From Paenibacillus arenosi (GTDB lineage: Bacteria > Bacillota > Bacilli > Paenibacillales > Paenibacillaceae), in assembly GCF_014841135.1 (NCBI RefSeq), contig NZ_JACYTN010000005.1, positions 1 through 64,000 on the forward strand: a stretch of DNA of 64,000 nt, in the 5' to 3' direction. Under the pieces are notes generated by a model. It was not told the origin of the DNA. It saw nothing but the letters and a program-made list of their open reading frames with translations, and searched no databases. The position numbers and the translations under genes were made by a program. Of this stretch, positions 17,795-26,323 are shown in pieces (positions within the stretch are counted from its first letter, which is position 1; every line of letters starts with the position of its first letter).

Positions 17795-19561
17795 ATGGAT
17801 AACAATAGCACATTTAGACAATTGATAACCAGGATGATGAAGTATTGGAAAATGTATGTTGTTCTACTTATTACTACGATCATCGGGATTGTTTCTGACT
17901 TGTCTATTGCATGGATTCTCTCTGTTGCAATTAATTTTGCTGTAGATATAAATAATGCAAACTGGACATTTTTTATTTATGCGGGATTGGGTTTACTATT
18001 GATTATTGGGATTAACTCTTATTTGGATACTTATGTTAAGGCTAAAGTCTCTTTAAATGTAAGGAATGATTTGCGTATGGAACTGTCTCACCACATACTG
18101 AGATTACCCCAGTCATATTATGACAAGCATCATACCGGAGATATTCTTGCACGCTTTACAAATGATATTAATTCTGTCGGAGAAGCATGTGGAACTACAA
18201 TTATGGGTTTAATAAAAAACCCTCTGCTCTCACTTGCAGCATTTATTTATTTACTTACCATTCATTGGCAATTAGCTTTAATTTGCATAACTTTAGGGTC
18301 ACTAATGCTGGTGAGTGGTAAAGTATTCGGAAAATTAATGAGAAATACAAGTGATCGATTGCAACATAAAGTAGGTAGCAGTGTTCAGTTCTTACAAGAT
18401 ATATGTAATTCCAGTATGGTGATCAAAACATTTGGTCTGGAGAAAAAGCTTTTTGAGAAGTATAGAGAAAAAAGTAATGAGATTGTTAGTTTGGAGCGAT
18501 CACAAGGTATCATTTTTGGTGCAACAGCTTCCTCTTCCTTTATAATTGGAAACTTAACGTTTTTACTTTCTGTTTTCATGGGAAGTTATTTGATAGCTAC
18601 GGGTTCGGTGGGAATTGGGGAAATGATAGCATTTGTGCAATTGATGAACTATCTAGTTACTCCGTTCATGGGATTGCCCGCATTATGGGCGGGGATGCAG
18701 CAAGCTTTAGGTGGGGCTCAACGTGTTTTTGATGTGTTGAGTGAGCCGACTGAAAAGGCCCAGGTGCCTTCGGAAGGAAGGTCTCCATCCTCTTTTAAAT
18801 ATTTAAGATGTTCAAATATTTCTTTTTCTTATCCAGAAGTGAAAGAAAGGAATATTTTGAATGAAGTCACATTCACTGCTCATTCGGGTCAATTAATTGC
18901 AGTAGTTGGGGCAAGTGGTGGAGGGAAATCAACATTATTTAAACTGCTGCTTGGTTTTTACCAGCCTACGAAAGGTAATATTCAAATTAATGATGTGGAT
19001 ATTAATGAGATGAGTTTACGAGAATTAAGAGATTATTTTGCATTAGTTCCTCAAGAAACACAGCTATTTACAGGAACCATCCGTGAAAATATAGCATACG
19101 GTAACAACAGCGCCACAGACGATGATATTATTGCAGCAGCAAAGCAAGCAAATGCCTATGAGTTTATTATTCAACTTTCAGAAGGGTTCGACACTCAGAT
19201 TGGTGAACGAGGCTCACGGCTTTCAGGGGGACAGCGCCAACGTATTTCTATAGCTCGGGCTATTATTAGAAATGCTCCCATATTGTTATTGGATGAAGCA
19301 ACAGCAGCACTAGATAATGAATCTGAATGGTTAGTTCAGGATGCGATTGCTAAACTAATGTCTGACAAAACAACAATAGTTATTGCTCATAGGTTATCAA
19401 CAATACAAAATGCAGACCAAATATTAGTTATGGAATCAGGTTGCATAGTTGAGAGAGGAAATCATGAAGAATTGCTTGCTCTTCAAGGAAGATACTACTC
19501 TCTGTACGAGAAGCAATTAAAGAATGAGTTGCCTGTTGAATATGAAAGAACTGTATTATGA
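17795..19561 (+). CDS. ABC exporter, fused permease-ATPase (MsbA/LmrA type)
   Basis: A 588-residue half-transporter. ATG 17795 follows TAGGTGTGAG. Residues about 20-320 hold six transmembrane segments; the C-terminal ATPase has Walker A GASGGGKST, Q-loop VPQETQLF, signature LSGGQRQR, Walker B ILLLDEATAALD and the H-loop IAHRLST. It would work as a homodimer in the membrane. Lying between the NRPS and thioesterase genes, it most likely exports the cluster product and gives self-protection. The lack of a C39 peptidase domain means it does not itself cut a leader peptide. Confidence 0.9.
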   Translation: MDNNSTFRQLITRMMKYWKMYVVLLITTIIGIVSDLSIAWILSVAINFAVDINNANWTFFIYAGLGLLLIIGINSYLDTYVKAKVSLNVRNDLRMELSHHILRLPQSYYDKHHTGDILARFTNDINSVGEACGTTIMGLIKNPLLSLAAFIYLLTIHWQLALICITLGSLMLVSGKVFGKLMRNTSDRLQHKVGSSVQFLQDICNSSMVIKTFGLEKKLFEKYREKSNEIVSLERSQGIIFGATASSSFIIGNLTFLLSVFMGSYLIATGSVGIGEMIAFVQLMNYLVTPFMGLPALWAGMQQALGGAQRVFDVLSEPTEKAQVPSEGRSPSSFKYLRCSNISFSYPEVKERNILNEVTFTAHSGQLIAVVGASGGGKSTLFKLLLGFYQPTKGNIQINDVDINEMSLRELRDYFALVPQETQLFTGTIRENIAYGNNSATDDDIIAAAKQANAYEFIIQLSEGFDTQIGERGSRLSGGQRQRISIARAIIRNAPILLLDEATAALDNESEWLVQDAIAKLMSDKTTIVIAHRLSTIQNADQILVMESGCIVERGNHEELLALQGRYYSLYEKQLKNELPVEYERTVL

Positions 19562-19592
19562 TACTCTCAAATAAATAGGTGGTTGTTATAAC

Positions 19593-20291
19593 ATGAGTAG
19601 CAGAGTAAGCGTAACTTCAAAGTTGATTTGTCTTCCCTATGCAGGAGGTGGTGCAACGGCATTCCAAGCATTAAGGAATCAACTATTGCCGAACTGGGAT
19701 ATCATTAGTATGGACCCTCCAGGGCATGGCAGCAATGAAGAGATGTTAACAGACGATTTAGAGGAACTCGTTCGTTATTATTTAAATCAATATCACCATT
19801 ATTTTACTGATGAGTTTGCGCTTTTTGGGTATAGTATGGGTGGGAAAATTGTACATAGAATGGGCCAACAGCTTCAATCTGAAGGGAAATATCCAAAAAC
19901 AGTTATTATCTCAAGCATGTATCCACCTGATATTAAGGTTCAGAAAATATCTCACCTAGAACGGAATTTATTTCTTCGTCATCTTGTCTCACTTGGTGGC
20001 ATTACGGAAGAGTTGATTCAGCATGAAGAGTTCGTTAATTACTTCCTGCCTATTATACGTGCCGATTTTAGAGCTGTGGAAGAGCATGTTTGTCCAGACG
20101 ACACGCCACTCCATGCTCCGGTACATGTTTTTGTAGGATTGCAAGATGAGCGTGCAACGCCGGAAGCAGTAACTGGCTGGACCAACTGGGCCGATAACGT
20201 GAGTTTTACCTATTTTGATGCTGGACACATGTTCTTGAGCAATCAAGCGGACGAGGTGGCATATAAACTGAATCATATTCTTTCCATGTAA
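19593..20291 (+). CDS. Type II thioesterase of the biosynthetic cluster
   Basis: A 232-residue alpha/beta hydrolase. The start block LICLPYAGGGATAFQAL, the nucleophile S81 in GYSMGG, the acid in VGLQDERATPE and the late histidine in DAGHMFL are all typical of GrsT/SrfAD-type editing thioesterases. Such enzymes clear mis-primed carrier proteins. As no type I thioesterase is fused to the PKS or NRPS, it could also take part in product release, though that would be atypical. It is the last gene of the cluster and is followed by a strong bidirectional terminator. Confidence 0.9.
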   Translation: MSSRVSVTSKLICLPYAGGGATAFQALRNQLLPNWDIISMDPPGHGSNEEMLTDDLEELVRYYLNQYHHYFTDEFALFGYSMGGKIVHRMGQQLQSEGKYPKTVIISSMYPPDIKVQKISHLERNLFLRHLVSLGGITEELIQHEEFVNYFLPIIRADFRAVEEHVCPDDTPLHAPVHVFVGLQDERATPEAVTGWTNWADNVSFTYFDAGHMFLSNQADEVAYKLNHILSM

Positions 20292-20330
20292 TACAAATGT
20301 GTTAAAACTTATCATGCTATAAACCAAAAG

Positions 20331-20369
20331 ACAAGGGAAGGCAGATGTTATTACTTCCCTTGTTTTTTT
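20331..20369. terminator. Bidirectional terminator at the end of the biosynthetic cluster
   Basis: ACAAGGGAAG (20331-20340) and CTTCCCTTGT (20354-20363) form a perfect ten-base-pair stem followed by seven thymines on the plus strand. On the minus strand the stem is followed by CTTTTGG, so it can also serve the convergent protease gene. Confidence 0.85.
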
Positions 20370-20383
20370 GATCTAATCTTTCT

Positions 20384-22741
20384 CTATTTAATAGTTATTT
20401 GTATCGTCTGTTCTGCTTGATTGCCGAATACATCTTTCACCCGCAAAATAATGTTGTGCTTACCAAGAGCTAACTTGGCTGATCGCAAATCGGCAAAAAA
20501 ACGTTTCTCATCTACGTTGACATTCACATAGTTCCACTTCTGACCATCCTTGACTCGCCACTGCATCGTTACAAGCTTGGGATCGAAGATAAGGTGGCGT
20601 TCCAACTCTTTTGTAACTATCAACCCGTTAAGTTCGGTAAGCTGGTCTTCGATTGTACCAAAGAGTTGTCCTTTGGCAGCTTTCTGGTTGTTGATCTTCA
20701 CGACAACAGGAGCCTTCGAATCAACAAAGAAGGTGATACCTTCTGTTACCGTCTGACGGTTTTCCGCAAAGCTTTTCACTTTTATATTGTAGCGTCCATC
20801 TGGAAGCGTTGTTCCGTTTACATCTTTACCTGTAAATTTGAACTGCGTCAAACCTTTCGCGTGTTTCGCTTGATTCAACAATACGTACGTTTTTCCTGCC
20901 AAAGATTTAGGCTGCTCATCTTCACGTGTTGCCGTTACTAGCACACGCTGCGAAGGGACGGTCACATAATAATGAATCGTCGAAGACTTTTTACTGCTGT
21001 CTCCTTTAGGTGAATACAACGTATTATCAATGTGTTCTCCTTTTACGAGCGGATAGCTTTTTACTTGATTGACAAGTACGAAAGGAACGCTTAGCACCTC
21101 TTTATCGCCTTTGATCGAAATTGAACCTGACCATACTCCTGCCTTCTGCTTCAAGTCCACAGTCCATTTTACTGGAATTTTGACCGTTTGATTCGGTTGA
21201 ACCGTGATCTGTTGTGGAATTTCCAATTGACCTTTTCCAACTTCAAGGTTTGCTTTCAGCTGATAAGTAACCGGCTTGTCCGACGTATTTTTAAGTTCAA
21301 GTATTTGAGACAGTACAGGGTTGTTCCCTTTATATCCAGGTGCAATATGTCCAAAAGACAAGCTCGCTGGTAAAGCGAACGTGCTGGTCTGCAATGCTGC
21401 TTCTACATTCAAGCTGCCCGCACCTTGTTCTGTGCGTTTATAAGGGATGCCTTTCTCATTAACGAGCTGATTGGCATGCTGCATCAACGCGGACTTGACC
21501 ATCTCAGGGGTCCAATTTGGATGAGCTTCCAGCAGCAGCGCAGCGGCAGCCGTTACTTGTGGCGCAGCCATACTTGTGCCGCTATTCATCACATATCCGT
21601 CTTCTTCGCCTAGTGCACTGTAAATATGCATTCCAGGTGCTACAAGGTCGGGCTTAAGCAGCCAAGTGCCTACTGCTGGCCCACCTGAGCTTAGACTACC
21701 TAATCGTTCTGCTACGTTTACGCTGCCCCAAGACCAAGGTTTGGACGCCAGCTTCTTCAACTTCCTGGCATCTTCCATCGAAATAATAGCGCCTGGAATC
21801 ATACGCGAAGGATCTTTATCTACATTGACGTACATTGAAGATCCATCTCCATCCATGGAGGAAACAGCAAATATAACCCCTTTCAGGCCAGATTCTTGAG
21901 CTGCTTCGTACCATTCTTCTACGAAATAATCCGAATCTTCCCTTGCTTCAATCACGACATACTTACCACGAAATTTGGCGTCTTTTAGCTTCGCAGGAGC
22001 TACATGTCCAGCGTATACGAAGGAGGCAGATCCTGTTGTAGGCAGCTTCTTTGCACCATATAAGGGATGCAATTGCACGTTAGTCGTACCACTAACAAGA
22101 GCAGCATCTGTGTGGGCTTGTGAAGTTGCTCCCACGACAATGGGCTCTGCACCATAACCAGGGGAAGTAATCGACCAAGCTTCACCGGAATTTCCTGCCG
22201 ACTTTACAACGACAACCCCTTGCTGTACAGCTTCTGCAATCGCACGAGCAATTGGTTCACTAGGAGCATCTATATCAGCATTTAAGGATAGATTAATGAC
22301 TTGGACTTTGTCCTCAACTGCTCGTTTAATGGCATCTACGACAGAATTAGAATAGTTCTTCTGACCATTCACGCCTGCAAATACGCGATAAATGTACAGT
22401 TCAGCATCTGGTGCTTGCTGCATAATAATGCCTGCGACATGTGAGCCATGTCCATCGCCATCTTGAGGAATGGAATCACGCTCGATATAGTCGTATCCCT
22501 TTTTAATATTGCCTTTAAATAGAGGGTGCTCCATATTGATACCCGAATCAATCACGGCAACCTTAATTCCTTTGCCTGTATACTGCTTGGACAATTGAGT
22601 AGAACCTGTTGATATATGATGTTCGCTAAAGCCACTAGGTGCGGCTTGTACCGCATTCATGCCAAATAGACTCGTTACAGTCATGGAAAAGGCTAGCGCT
22701 GAACTTACTAGAATTTTTTTGCTGTGTGTTAATTTCTGCAT
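20384..22741 (-). CDS. Secreted subtilisin-like serine protease (S8, Vpr-like)
   Basis: A 785-residue exported protease. ATG 22741 follows GGAGG; the signal peptide ends around residue 33 (AVQA). The catalytic triad is D65 (VIDSG), H98 (GHGSHVAG) and S390 (GTSMAAPQ). A protease-associated (PA) insertion, about residues 230-340, lies between His and Ser, as in Vpr and C5a-peptidase types. After residue 430 come immunoglobulin-like beta domains (QPNQTVKIPVKWTV; LPDGRYNIKVKSFAEN). No propeptide of usual length is obvious, since the catalytic domain begins soon after the signal peptide; no cell-wall anchor is seen. Confidence 0.92.
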   Translation of the reverse strand: MQKLTHSKKILVSSALAFSMTVTSLFGMNAVQAAPSGFSEHHISTGSTQLSKQYTGKGIKVAVIDSGINMEHPLFKGNIKKGYDYIERDSIPQDGDGHGSHVAGIIMQQAPDAELYIYRVFAGVNGQKNYSNSVVDAIKRAVEDKVQVINLSLNADIDAPSEPIARAIAEAVQQGVVVVKSAGNSGEAWSITSPGYGAEPIVVGATSQAHTDAALVSGTTNVQLHPLYGAKKLPTTGSASFVYAGHVAPAKLKDAKFRGKYVVIEAREDSDYFVEEWYEAAQESGLKGVIFAVSSMDGDGSSMYVNVDKDPSRMIPGAIISMEDARKLKKLASKPWSWGSVNVAERLGSLSSGGPAVGTWLLKPDLVAPGMHIYSALGEEDGYVMNSGTSMAAPQVTAAAALLLEAHPNWTPEMVKSALMQHANQLVNEKGIPYKRTEQGAGSLNVEAALQTSTFALPASLSFGHIAPGYKGNNPVLSQILELKNTSDKPVTYQLKANLEVGKGQLEIPQQITVQPNQTVKIPVKWTVDLKQKAGVWSGSISIKGDKEVLSVPFVLVNQVKSYPLVKGEHIDNTLYSPKGDSSKKSSTIHYYVTVPSQRVLVTATREDEQPKSLAGKTYVLLNQAKHAKGLTQFKFTGKDVNGTTLPDGRYNIKVKSFAENRQTVTEGITFFVDSKAPVVVKINNQKAAKGQLFGTIEDQLTELNGLIVTKELERHLIFDPKLVTMQWRVKDGQKWNYVNVNVDEKRFFADLRSAKLALGKHNIILRVKDVFGNQAEQTIQITIK

Positions 22742-23026
22742 GTCTGTATAGCCTCCAACTATGTTTGCTGTTTTCGCTAGCTATACTATAGCTCCTTTTA
22801 CGAAGGGATAAACTACGGAAAATTAATTATTAATATATTAAATTTTTCCAATCGTTTTTATGCTTAAATGTAAGAAACATGTCATAGAGTGATGTCTTGT
22901 GATTTCAACCCTTTCTCCGAATTGTTATTTGATGTAAAATATCAATATACTTCCAAATTAAGATTTTAGTGAGCTGTTTGTGTTTAGGCCTTATTGAAAC
23001 CTATTTTCCATCAGGAGGATCACATC

Positions 23027-23764
23027 ATGACAACCGTTCATTTGACGACAGGACAGGTATCATCCAAGCTCGGCATATCTGTTCGCACGCTCCGTTATTA
23101 CGATTCGATTAAGCTGTTCAGTCCAGAAAGTAAACAGACCGGAGGCAAACGTCTTTACTCGGAAGAGGATTTGCTTAGGCTGGAGAAAATTACGCTGTTG
23201 AAATCACTATCATTACCGCTGAACGATATTCAGAACTTGCTAGATGAGCTGTCGATTAAACAAATTCTTGAGGCGCATCAGAAACATTTGCGTGCTCAAG
23301 TTGCTCAACTGCAAGAAGGTTTGGAGCATACAACCGCACTGTTGAACCTCTATGAGATGGAGGGGGGACTTCGCTGGGATACTTTGCTGCCGCTGGTAAA
23401 GGGGCCGCAGAAAAAAGACACAAAATCTTGGCAATCTTATTTTGATGAAGACGAACTAAGATTACTTTCAACCCGTCTTCCTAAATTGGAAAGCAACGAC
23501 GAGATTACGCAGCAGTGGATTAACGTTGTCGTCCGTATAGAACGCTGCTTACATGAGGGGATCGACCCGCATTCGGAGGAGGGGGCTCAGATTGCACGGG
23601 AGATTGAGCGACTTTCTATGGTGACCTTTGTAGGGGATAAGGAACTGATGGAAAAGTTTTGGGATGTAAGGAAAGACCCAGCTTCGTCAGATCCAGGATC
23701 AGGCTTAGTACCGATTCGACCCGAGGTTATTCAGTTTGTTGAGGATTGCATGACTCCTGTTTAA
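23027..23764 (+). CDS. MerR family transcriptional regulator (TipA-like)
   Basis: A 245-residue regulator. ATG 23027 follows CAGGAGGATC; the open frame extends upstream to 22994 without a ribosome site. The N-terminal winged helix is typical: TGQVSSKLGISVRTLRYYD, then a long dimerisation coiled coil around residues 80-115. The C-terminal 120 residues form an acidic alpha-helical effector domain of the TipAS kind. No cysteine pattern for metal sensing is seen in the coiled-coil loop, so a small organic effector is more likely. The VOC-protein gene downstream (GTG 23814) is 49 bases away and may be co-transcribed. Confidence 0.88.
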   Translation: MTTVHLTTGQVSSKLGISVRTLRYYDSIKLFSPESKQTGGKRLYSEEDLLRLEKITLLKSLSLPLNDIQNLLDELSIKQILEAHQKHLRAQVAQLQEGLEHTTALLNLYEMEGGLRWDTLLPLVKGPQKKDTKSWQSYFDEDELRLLSTRLPKLESNDEITQQWINVVVRIERCLHEGIDPHSEEGAQIAREIERLSMVTFVGDKELMEKFWDVRKDPASSDPGSGLVPIRPEVIQFVEDCMTPV

Positions 23765-23813
23765 ATATTGATGCCGCGCGATAGAGTAGAAGAAGTAAGG
23801 GGGGCAGAATGAA

Positions 23814-24569
23814 GTGGACCATTATCGTAATGCACATGAAATTTGTTGGCTAGATTTGAAGGTGGCGGATATAGCTACTGCTCAAGTTTTTTATCAAGAA
23901 GTATTGGATTGGCACTATAAAGAAGAACCGTGGCCTAACCGGATGTACACGACGATTTATGCCAATACTGGGAAGCTGGGCGGCTTCACGGATGTGAATT
24001 CTCCCATATTTCCACCAGGCACGAAACCACATATCAGTGTATACATAGCTGTCGACAACGTTGATCGTTCCGCCGCTAAGGTAGCAAAAGCAGGGGGATC
24101 GATTCTCATTCCGTCGTTTGATATGGCTGACTTTGGCCGCATGGCTGTTGTACAGGATAATATGGGTGCTGTTATTTCGATATGGGAATCTAAACAATTT
24201 AAAGGTATGAATGTCGATGCATCCTGTGAAGGTGCTCCATGTTGGTTTGAATTGGAGACGACGGATATTGAACGTTCGACTGCTTTTTATAGCGAGTTGT
24301 TTGATTGGACTGTGGAACGGATAGAAGATAGTTCGTTGATGCGTGTATGTAGCTATGGTGAAAAGAGGTTCGGTGGAATGAAGCAAGTCGCTTCTGAAAC
24401 AGGAATGTCTCATTGGAGTGTTGGCTTCACCGTGGTAGATTTGGATGCAACCGCAAAAAAAGCAATGTCTCTCGGGGCTAGGTTGACGACTGGCGTACAT
24501 TATTTTCAAGCTGGTAGGAGAGTTGATTTGATCGATGCTGAAGGCTTGCCGCTTATATTTATAGAATAA
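23814..24569 (+). CDS. Two-domain VOC (glyoxalase/bleomycin-resistance fold) protein
   Basis: A 251-residue protein with two vicinal-oxygen-chelate halves (CWLDLKVADIATAQVFYQEVL and CWFELETTDIERSTAFYSELF). The start is GTG 23814 after GGGGGG; ATG 23809 is in another frame. The pattern fits the 27 kDa antigen CFP30B/YP_ family of tandem VOC proteins. Metal ligand histidines are not obvious, so it may bind a ligand without catalysis. Its position after the MerR regulator suggests a stress or antibiotic-sequestration role, which is inference. Confidence 0.82.
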   Translation: MDHYRNAHEICWLDLKVADIATAQVFYQEVLDWHYKEEPWPNRMYTTIYANTGKLGGFTDVNSPIFPPGTKPHISVYIAVDNVDRSAAKVAKAGGSILIPSFDMADFGRMAVVQDNMGAVISIWESKQFKGMNVDASCEGAPCWFELETTDIERSTAFYSELFDWTVERIEDSSLMRVCSYGEKRFGGMKQVASETGMSHWSVGFTVVDLDATAKKAMSLGARLTTGVHYFQAGRRVDLIDAEGLPLIFIE

Positions 24570-24690
24570 GAAAATAATTAAAACCGTGCAAGAAGTTAAT
24601 ATAGAATCTTTAAGGGGCAAAGCGCCCCAATTTCGTATGTACGATAACTAGATTTTTAAATAACTGTACTAGTGCTGAACACACAACTAT

Positions 24691-24849
24691 TTAGTCGAAG
24701 AGATCAGCGAAAAATCTAAAGATGCCTCGAATCATGCGTCCAACGGCTCGTATTGCTCTCCAGATGCCTCGAAAGATTTTTCGAATAAAATGAAAGACCG
24801 ACTTTATCTTTGACCATACTCTTTTTATTTCTCTTTTGCGTTTCCCCAT
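24691..24849 (-). CDS. Small, strongly basic amphipathic peptide (52 aa)
   Basis: I find a 52-codon reading frame on the minus strand with GAGGTG seven bases before ATG 24849 and an extended -10 (TGCTATGAT) about 30 bases upstream. The product starts MGKRKREIKRVWSKIK and continues IRKIFRGIWRAIRAVGRMI before an acidic end, FADLFD. About 16 of 52 residues are Lys or Arg, spaced every 3-4 positions with hydrophobic residues between, so it would form a long amphipathic cationic helix. There is no signal peptide. Size and character recall leaderless bacteriocins or membrane-active toxins, but I know no homologue. The flanks (24570-24690 and 24850-25018) contain no other gene. Confidence 0.6.
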   Translation of the reverse strand: MGKRKREIKRVWSKIKSVFHFIRKIFRGIWRAIRAVGRMIRGIFRFFADLFD

Positions 24850-24878
24850 ATGTATCACCTCGCTAGCAGATAAGGAAA

Positions 24879-24887
24879 ATCATAGCA
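24879..24887 (-). promoter_or_regulatory. Extended -10 promoter of the small basic peptide gene
   Basis: On the minus strand TGCTATGAT gives a TGn-extended -10 element. No good -35 is visible. It lies 30 bases upstream of the peptide start codon. Confidence 0.4.
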
Positions 24888-24973
24888 TATGGATTGCGAG
24901 ATGAGTATGCAGTTTTTTCCTGCAAAATAGGTCGTCGCCGTTCGTAAATAAAATATGTAAGAACGACAAACAA

Positions 24974-24997
24974 AGGCCATCCCTATAAGGACGGCCT
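24974..24997 (-). terminator. Terminator of the acetyltransferase gene
   Basis: On the minus strand AGGCCGTCC and GGATGGCCT form a nine-position stem with one mismatch, around a six-base loop, followed by TTGTTTGT, 22 bases after the stop codon. Confidence 0.6.
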
Positions 24998-25018
24998 ATA
25001 CTGTTTCATATTTATTGA

Positions 25019-25990
25019 TTATTTCAATTCAATATAGTGCCTAACTTCTTCTGATGTTTGATAGAATCCTACTGATTCATAAAGCGTTAAAGCGGCTTTA
25101 TTCGTAGTAAGCACCTCTAAATATGCTGTTTTTAAGCCATGAGCTTTCAAATAGTTCAATCCTTGTGCAAGCAAGTATTTAGCAAGGCCAAGATTTCTCC
25201 ACTGTTCACGGATAAATACATCTTCGATGATGCCATCAACGGTATCTTTATTGCTGCCGTCCTGCCAGGCCATTAAGCTGCCCACAATCGTATCAGCTTC
25301 ACGCACAACTATGGCCGTCCATAACGGATAGTTTTTATACTCCGTTAGTTTATCGCTTCTTAGTGGTGCATCAGGCCATATTTCGCCTTCAATGTCCAAA
25401 TAATGCTGTTCCTCCTGAGAGGACTCCATCTTCCAATGTGAAAATTGAAAAGGTTTAGGCAGTGGAAACAAAGGAATGGGCTCCTGTAGATCCCGGGACA
25501 TACCGAACGAACTGTATAAATAGTGAAACCCTTTTTGTATAAAATACTGATTGTTAGCTACTTCTGATGTAGGATTGCCAATACATAAATGAGTGCCGTA
25601 TTCTTTAGGCAAAGTTGCCTTTAATTCCAAGGCTTTTGTGTAAAGATAAGGATACACTTTATCGAGCAGTGCATAGTCATGTTCTCTTTGCGGCAGCGTC
25701 CGTAAATTCACATAAATTGAATGCTTACTGTGCGAGGGACGGCCAGCAGGAAGCGTAGTAATAATGCTTACCTGACCTTTGGCGACCATTTTACCATCTT
25801 CAAAAGCACAGAATACATTGCTCCAATTGTGCTCATTGCCAATCCACCAGAAAGAGTCTGGATCACCTTCAGCGACGATTGCATTGTACAATTCACCGAG
25901 AGCTGGCATATCGCCATGTTGGAAGTTACGGATTACGATCTCATTTTCTTGTTTGAACGTAGGTGTGCTCAAAAGATTACCCCTTTTCAT
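25019..25990 (-). CDS. Tandem GNAT-fold acetyltransferase
   Basis: A protein of up to 323 residues with two GNAT halves. The C-terminal half shows the acetyl-CoA loop in IREQWRNLGLAKYLLAQGL and the closing block LEVLTTNKAALTLYESVGF. The N-terminal half begins VIRNFQHGDMPALGELYN. ATG 25990 has no ribosome site; TTG 25972 has AAGGGG seven bases upstream and is a credible alternative start. An 18-codon reading frame with a perfect ribosome site lies just upstream (26018-26074). The acceptor substrate cannot be predicted. Confidence 0.82.
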   Translation of the reverse strand: MKRGNLLSTPTFKQENEIVIRNFQHGDMPALGELYNAIVAEGDPDSFWWIGNEHNWSNVFCAFEDGKMVAKGQVSIITTLPAGRPSHSKHSIYVNLRTLPQREHDYALLDKVYPYLYTKALELKATLPKEYGTHLCIGNPTSEVANNQYFIQKGFHYLYSSFGMSRDLQEPIPLFPLPKPFQFSHWKMESSQEEQHYLDIEGEIWPDAPLRSDKLTEYKNYPLWTAIVVREADTIVGSLMAWQDGSNKDTVDGIIEDVFIREQWRNLGLAKYLLAQGLNYLKAHGLKTAYLEVLTTNKAALTLYESVGFYQTSEEVRHYIELK

Positions 25991-26017
25991 AAGTAGGAGA
26001 GCTCGCGGTTGAGAGGG

Positions 26018-26074
26018 CTAGGTAAGCGGCTTCTCCTGTAGAGATGTGCTCTGCGATAATAGTTTTGTTTTCAT
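26018..26074 (-). CDS. Possible 18-residue leader peptide before the acetyltransferase
   Basis: ATG 26074 on the minus strand follows AGGAGG at good spacing and opens MKTKLLSQSTSLQEKPLT, then TAG. The acetyltransferase frame opens 28 bases after this stop and has a weak ribosome site of its own. This is the arrangement of a translational leader, but it may also be a chance frame behind a fortuitous AGGAGG. The remaining stretch up to the TetR gene (26075-26323) holds only the operator at 26285. Confidence 0.35.
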   Translation of the reverse strand: MKTKLLSQSTSLQEKPLT

Positions 26075-26284
26075 AACAAACGCCTCCTGTAGATTGAATT
26101 ACCGAAGATGTTATCACGAATGGAATATTTTCTCAAACAAATAATTACATATTAATTTTAATTTGAACATGCATGTACCTCATAGTCTGAATAGGCTGGA
26201 GTAATCTTGGTAATTCGCAGCTAGTGTCCAGTTCGTTAAGAATGTAGTTGCATTCATTTGAGAAAATGTGGTAGTGTACGTATT

Positions 26285-26300
26285 GAGACCGAATGGTCCC
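26285..26300. promoter_or_regulatory. Probable TetR operator (autoregulatory)
   Basis: GAGACCGAATGGTCCC is an imperfect inverted repeat, a near copy of the perfect GAGACCGATCGGTCTC downstream of the same TetR gene. It lies 24 bases before the start codon. The GACC/GGTC core resembles operators of LmrA/NemR-type TetR regulators. Confidence 0.7.
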
Positions 26301-26323
26301 TAATTTTTCGCGGGAGATTTAGC

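Noticed and set aside
23850-24620. Long minus-strand open frame (256 codons) opposite the VOC gene
   Set aside because: It mirrors the real plus-strand gene, has no ribosome site and its product shows no family pattern; it is a shadow frame.
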